DNA from: an uncultured Pelagibacteraceae bacterium
Lineage (GTDB): Bacteria > Pseudomonadota > Alphaproteobacteria > Pelagibacterales > Pelagibacteraceae
Length of the DNA stretch: 64,000 nt
Reading direction: 5' to 3'
NCBI GenBank assembly: GCA_902556265.1
Contig: CACDVM010000001.1
Span: forward strand, 62,001 to 126,000
The notes below the pieces were generated by a model. It had not been told where the DNA came from. It saw only the letters and a program-made list of their open reading frames with translations, and made no database searches. The position numbers were made by a program, and so were the translations under genes. Below are positions 62,886 through 64,000 of this stretch, in pieces. Numbering within the stretch: position 1 is the stretch's first letter; each line of letters opens with the position of its first letter.

Positions 62886-63533
62886 ATGGAAAAAGAAGAA
62901 AACCTTAAAACTGATACTAACTCAGTCCCCGAAGAGAATAGTGAAGATATTAAATCTGATATAGATAAAGAAAATTTTAATGTTGAAAAAGAAGACAGTG
63001 ATAAAGATGAAACATTACAAAAAACTTCTGAAGAAAAAATTATTGAACTTGAAGATAAATTGGCAAGAACATTTGCTGAAATGGAAAACCAAAGACGAAG
63101 GTTTGAAAAAGAAAAAGAGGAAGCATACGAATATGGAGGATACGCTTTTGCAAAAGAAGCTCTAAATTTAATAGATAATCTTGAGAGATCAAAACAAATT
63201 TTAAAAAATGATCAGTCTTTAAAAGACTCTGAGGCTTTGAAAAAAATTCTTGAGCACCTAGATGTAATCAATAAGGATTTAATGTCTATTTTTTCCAAAA
63301 ACAATATTAACCCTATCGAAAGTTTAAATAAAAAATTAGATCCAAATTTTCATCAAGCCATGATGGAAATAGAGGATGAACAGAAAGATCCTGGAACTAT
63401 AATTCAAGAAATCCAAAAAGGTTTCATGATTAAAGATAGATTGTTGAGACCCTCATTGGTTGGCGTATCAAAAAAATCTGAAAATAAAGATAAAAAAGAT
63501 GAGAAAAATGAAGAAAATAAAGATGATAAATAA
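62886..63533 (+). CDS. grpE: Nucleotide exchange factor GrpE
   Basis: A 215-residue DnaK nucleotide exchange factor. An acidic disordered N-terminus (residues 1-55) is followed by a long coiled coil (KLARTFAEMENQRRRFEKEKEEAYEYGGYAFAKEALNLIDNLERS). The C-terminal beta domain carries HQAMMEIEDEQKDPGTIIQEIQKGFMIKDRLLRPSLVGVSK. hrcA, which often precedes grpE, is absent; rdgB is divergent instead. dnaK follows 58 bases later behind its own promoter. Confidence 0.95.
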   Translation: MEKEENLKTDTNSVPEENSEDIKSDIDKENFNVEKEDSDKDETLQKTSEEKIIELEDKLARTFAEMENQRRRFEKEKEEAYEYGGYAFAKEALNLIDNLERSKQILKNDQSLKDSEALKKILEHLDVINKDLMSIFSKNNINPIESLNKKLDPNFHQAMMEIEDEQKDPGTIIQEIQKGFMIKDRLLRPSLVGVSKKSENKDKKDEKNEENKDDK

Positions 63534-63545
63534 TGATTTTATCAA

Positions 63546-63573
63546 CTTGTAGAATTAAATTTAACCCCTATAT
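63546..63573 (+). promoter_or_regulatory. Sigma-32-type heat-shock promoter of dnaK
   Basis: -35-like CTTGTA (63546-63551), a 13-base spacer and -10-like CCCCTATAT (63565-63573), close to the sigma-32 consensus CTTGAA and CCCCATNT. It lies in the grpE-dnaK gap, 18 bases before the start codon. No CIRCE inverted repeat is present. Confidence 0.65.
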
Positions 63574-63591
63574 GAAGAGAAAGATATAATT

Positions 63592-64000
63592 ATGAGTAAA
63601 ATAATTGGAATAGATTTAGGTACAACTAATTCATGTGTGGCTATCATGGAAGGTAGTCAGGCTAAAGTTTTAGAAAATGCAGAAGGTGCAAGAACAACTC
63701 CTTCCGTTGTTGCTTTTACAGGCGAAAATGAAAAATTAATAGGACAACCAGCTAAGAGACAGGCTGTCACTAATCCTGAAAATACTATATTTGCAGTTAA
63801 AAGATTGATTGGAAGAAATTTTGATGATCCAACAGTAAAAAAAGATATTGATGCTGCTCCATTTAAGATTGTGAATTCAGAAAAAGGAGATGCTTGGATT
63901 GAGTCTAAAAATCAAAAATATTCCCCATCACAAATTTCAGCTTTTATACTTCAAAAAATGAAAGAGACTGCTGAAAAATATTTAGGTCAACCTGTTACAA
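63592..64000 (+). CDS. dnaK: Chaperone DnaK, N-terminal part (runs off the window)
   Basis: The first 136 residues of the Hsp70 chaperone. [18 protein letters not shown] (ATP phosphate-binding loop 1) opens the protein, followed by [36 protein letters not shown] and [17 protein letters not shown], all standard. A GAGAAAGA ribosome-binding site precedes the ATG. The rest of the ATPase domain and the substrate-binding domain lie outside the window. Likely heat-shock induced through the sigma-32-type promoter upstream. Confidence 0.97.
   Translation, partial: MSKIIGIDLGTTNSCVAIMEGSQAKVLENAEGARTTPSVVAFTGENEKLIGQPAKRQAVTNPENTIFAVKRLIGRNFDDPTVKKDIDAAPFKIVNSEKGDAWIESKNQKYSPSQISAFILQKMKETAEKYLGQPVT

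Noticed and set aside
1-64000. CRISPR arrays, insertion sequences, prophage or genomic island
   Set aside because: No repeated spacer-like units, transposase, integrase or phage genes were seen; gene content is continuous core metabolism.

Overview
The window is a compact, AT-rich alphaproteobacterial chromosome segment. It has very short intergenic gaps, many 1-20 bp gene overlaps, heavy Lys/Asn/Ile codon use and streamlined operons. Gene content and order point to the SAR11 clade (Pelagibacterales). The supporting blocks are mutM-rpsT-dnaA-dnaN beside ubiE-ubiB-coaBC-dut, irr beside fabA-fabB-fabI, fur-miaB-phoH-ybeY-lnt-metK, and nusA-infB-rbfA-rpsO-pnp. I see no insertion sequence, prophage, CRISPR array or rRNA. 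There are two tRNAs (Arg-ACG, Leu-CAA). No stretch over 300 bases lacks a gene; the longest gap is 26922-27192.

Layout. 1-10.2 kb: glutamate synthase gltBD (gltB cut by the window edge), uppP, a DMT exporter, pyruvate dehydrogenase E1/E2 and a thiolase. The E1 carries its own N-terminal lipoyl domain. 10.2-17.2 kb: tRNA-Arg, two small genes, an SUV3-like RNA helicase, a TerB-like protein, ferredoxin, CarD with a long lysine-rich N-terminus, a 25-residue polybasic peptide gene with its own promoter, operator-like palindrome and terminator, and an acyl-CoA synthetase. 17.2-24.4 kb: tRNA-Leu, membrane and redox genes (VTT protein, dsbB, coq7, a TlpA-like thioredoxin), an HNH nuclease, an esterase, then argH-lptM-lysA-plsC. 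24.4-33.5 kb: the dnaN-dnaA-rpsT-mutM block on the minus strand, divergent from ubiE-ubiB-coaBC-dut and a ThiF/MoeB-like gene.

33.5-41.5 kb: an iron/peroxide and fatty-acid region. A DUF3501 protein, a GlpC-like Fe-S protein and rubrerythrin lie beside irr and the fabA-fabB-fabI operon. Near-identical Irr-box-like sequences sit at both promoters. pnp and rpsO follow. 41.5-52.1 kb: rbfA-infB-nusA behind a leader terminator, then metK-lnt-ybeY-phoH-miaB-fur and a shortened tsaB. 52-64 kb: a polysaccharide deacetylase, a Bax-like glucosaminidase, nfuA, trpS, murJ, the malic enzyme maeB, a BON lipoprotein, rsmI, an LpoA-like protein, rdgB, grpE and the start of dnaK behind a heat-shock-type promoter.

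Most genes are core housekeeping. The parts that repay a second look are regulatory or architectural: the lipoylated E1, the polybasic peptide with its control region, the nusA leader terminator, the paired Irr boxes, three small unannotated proteins, and the truncated tsaB overlapping a divergent gene. Function calls come from recognised motifs, not database searches.
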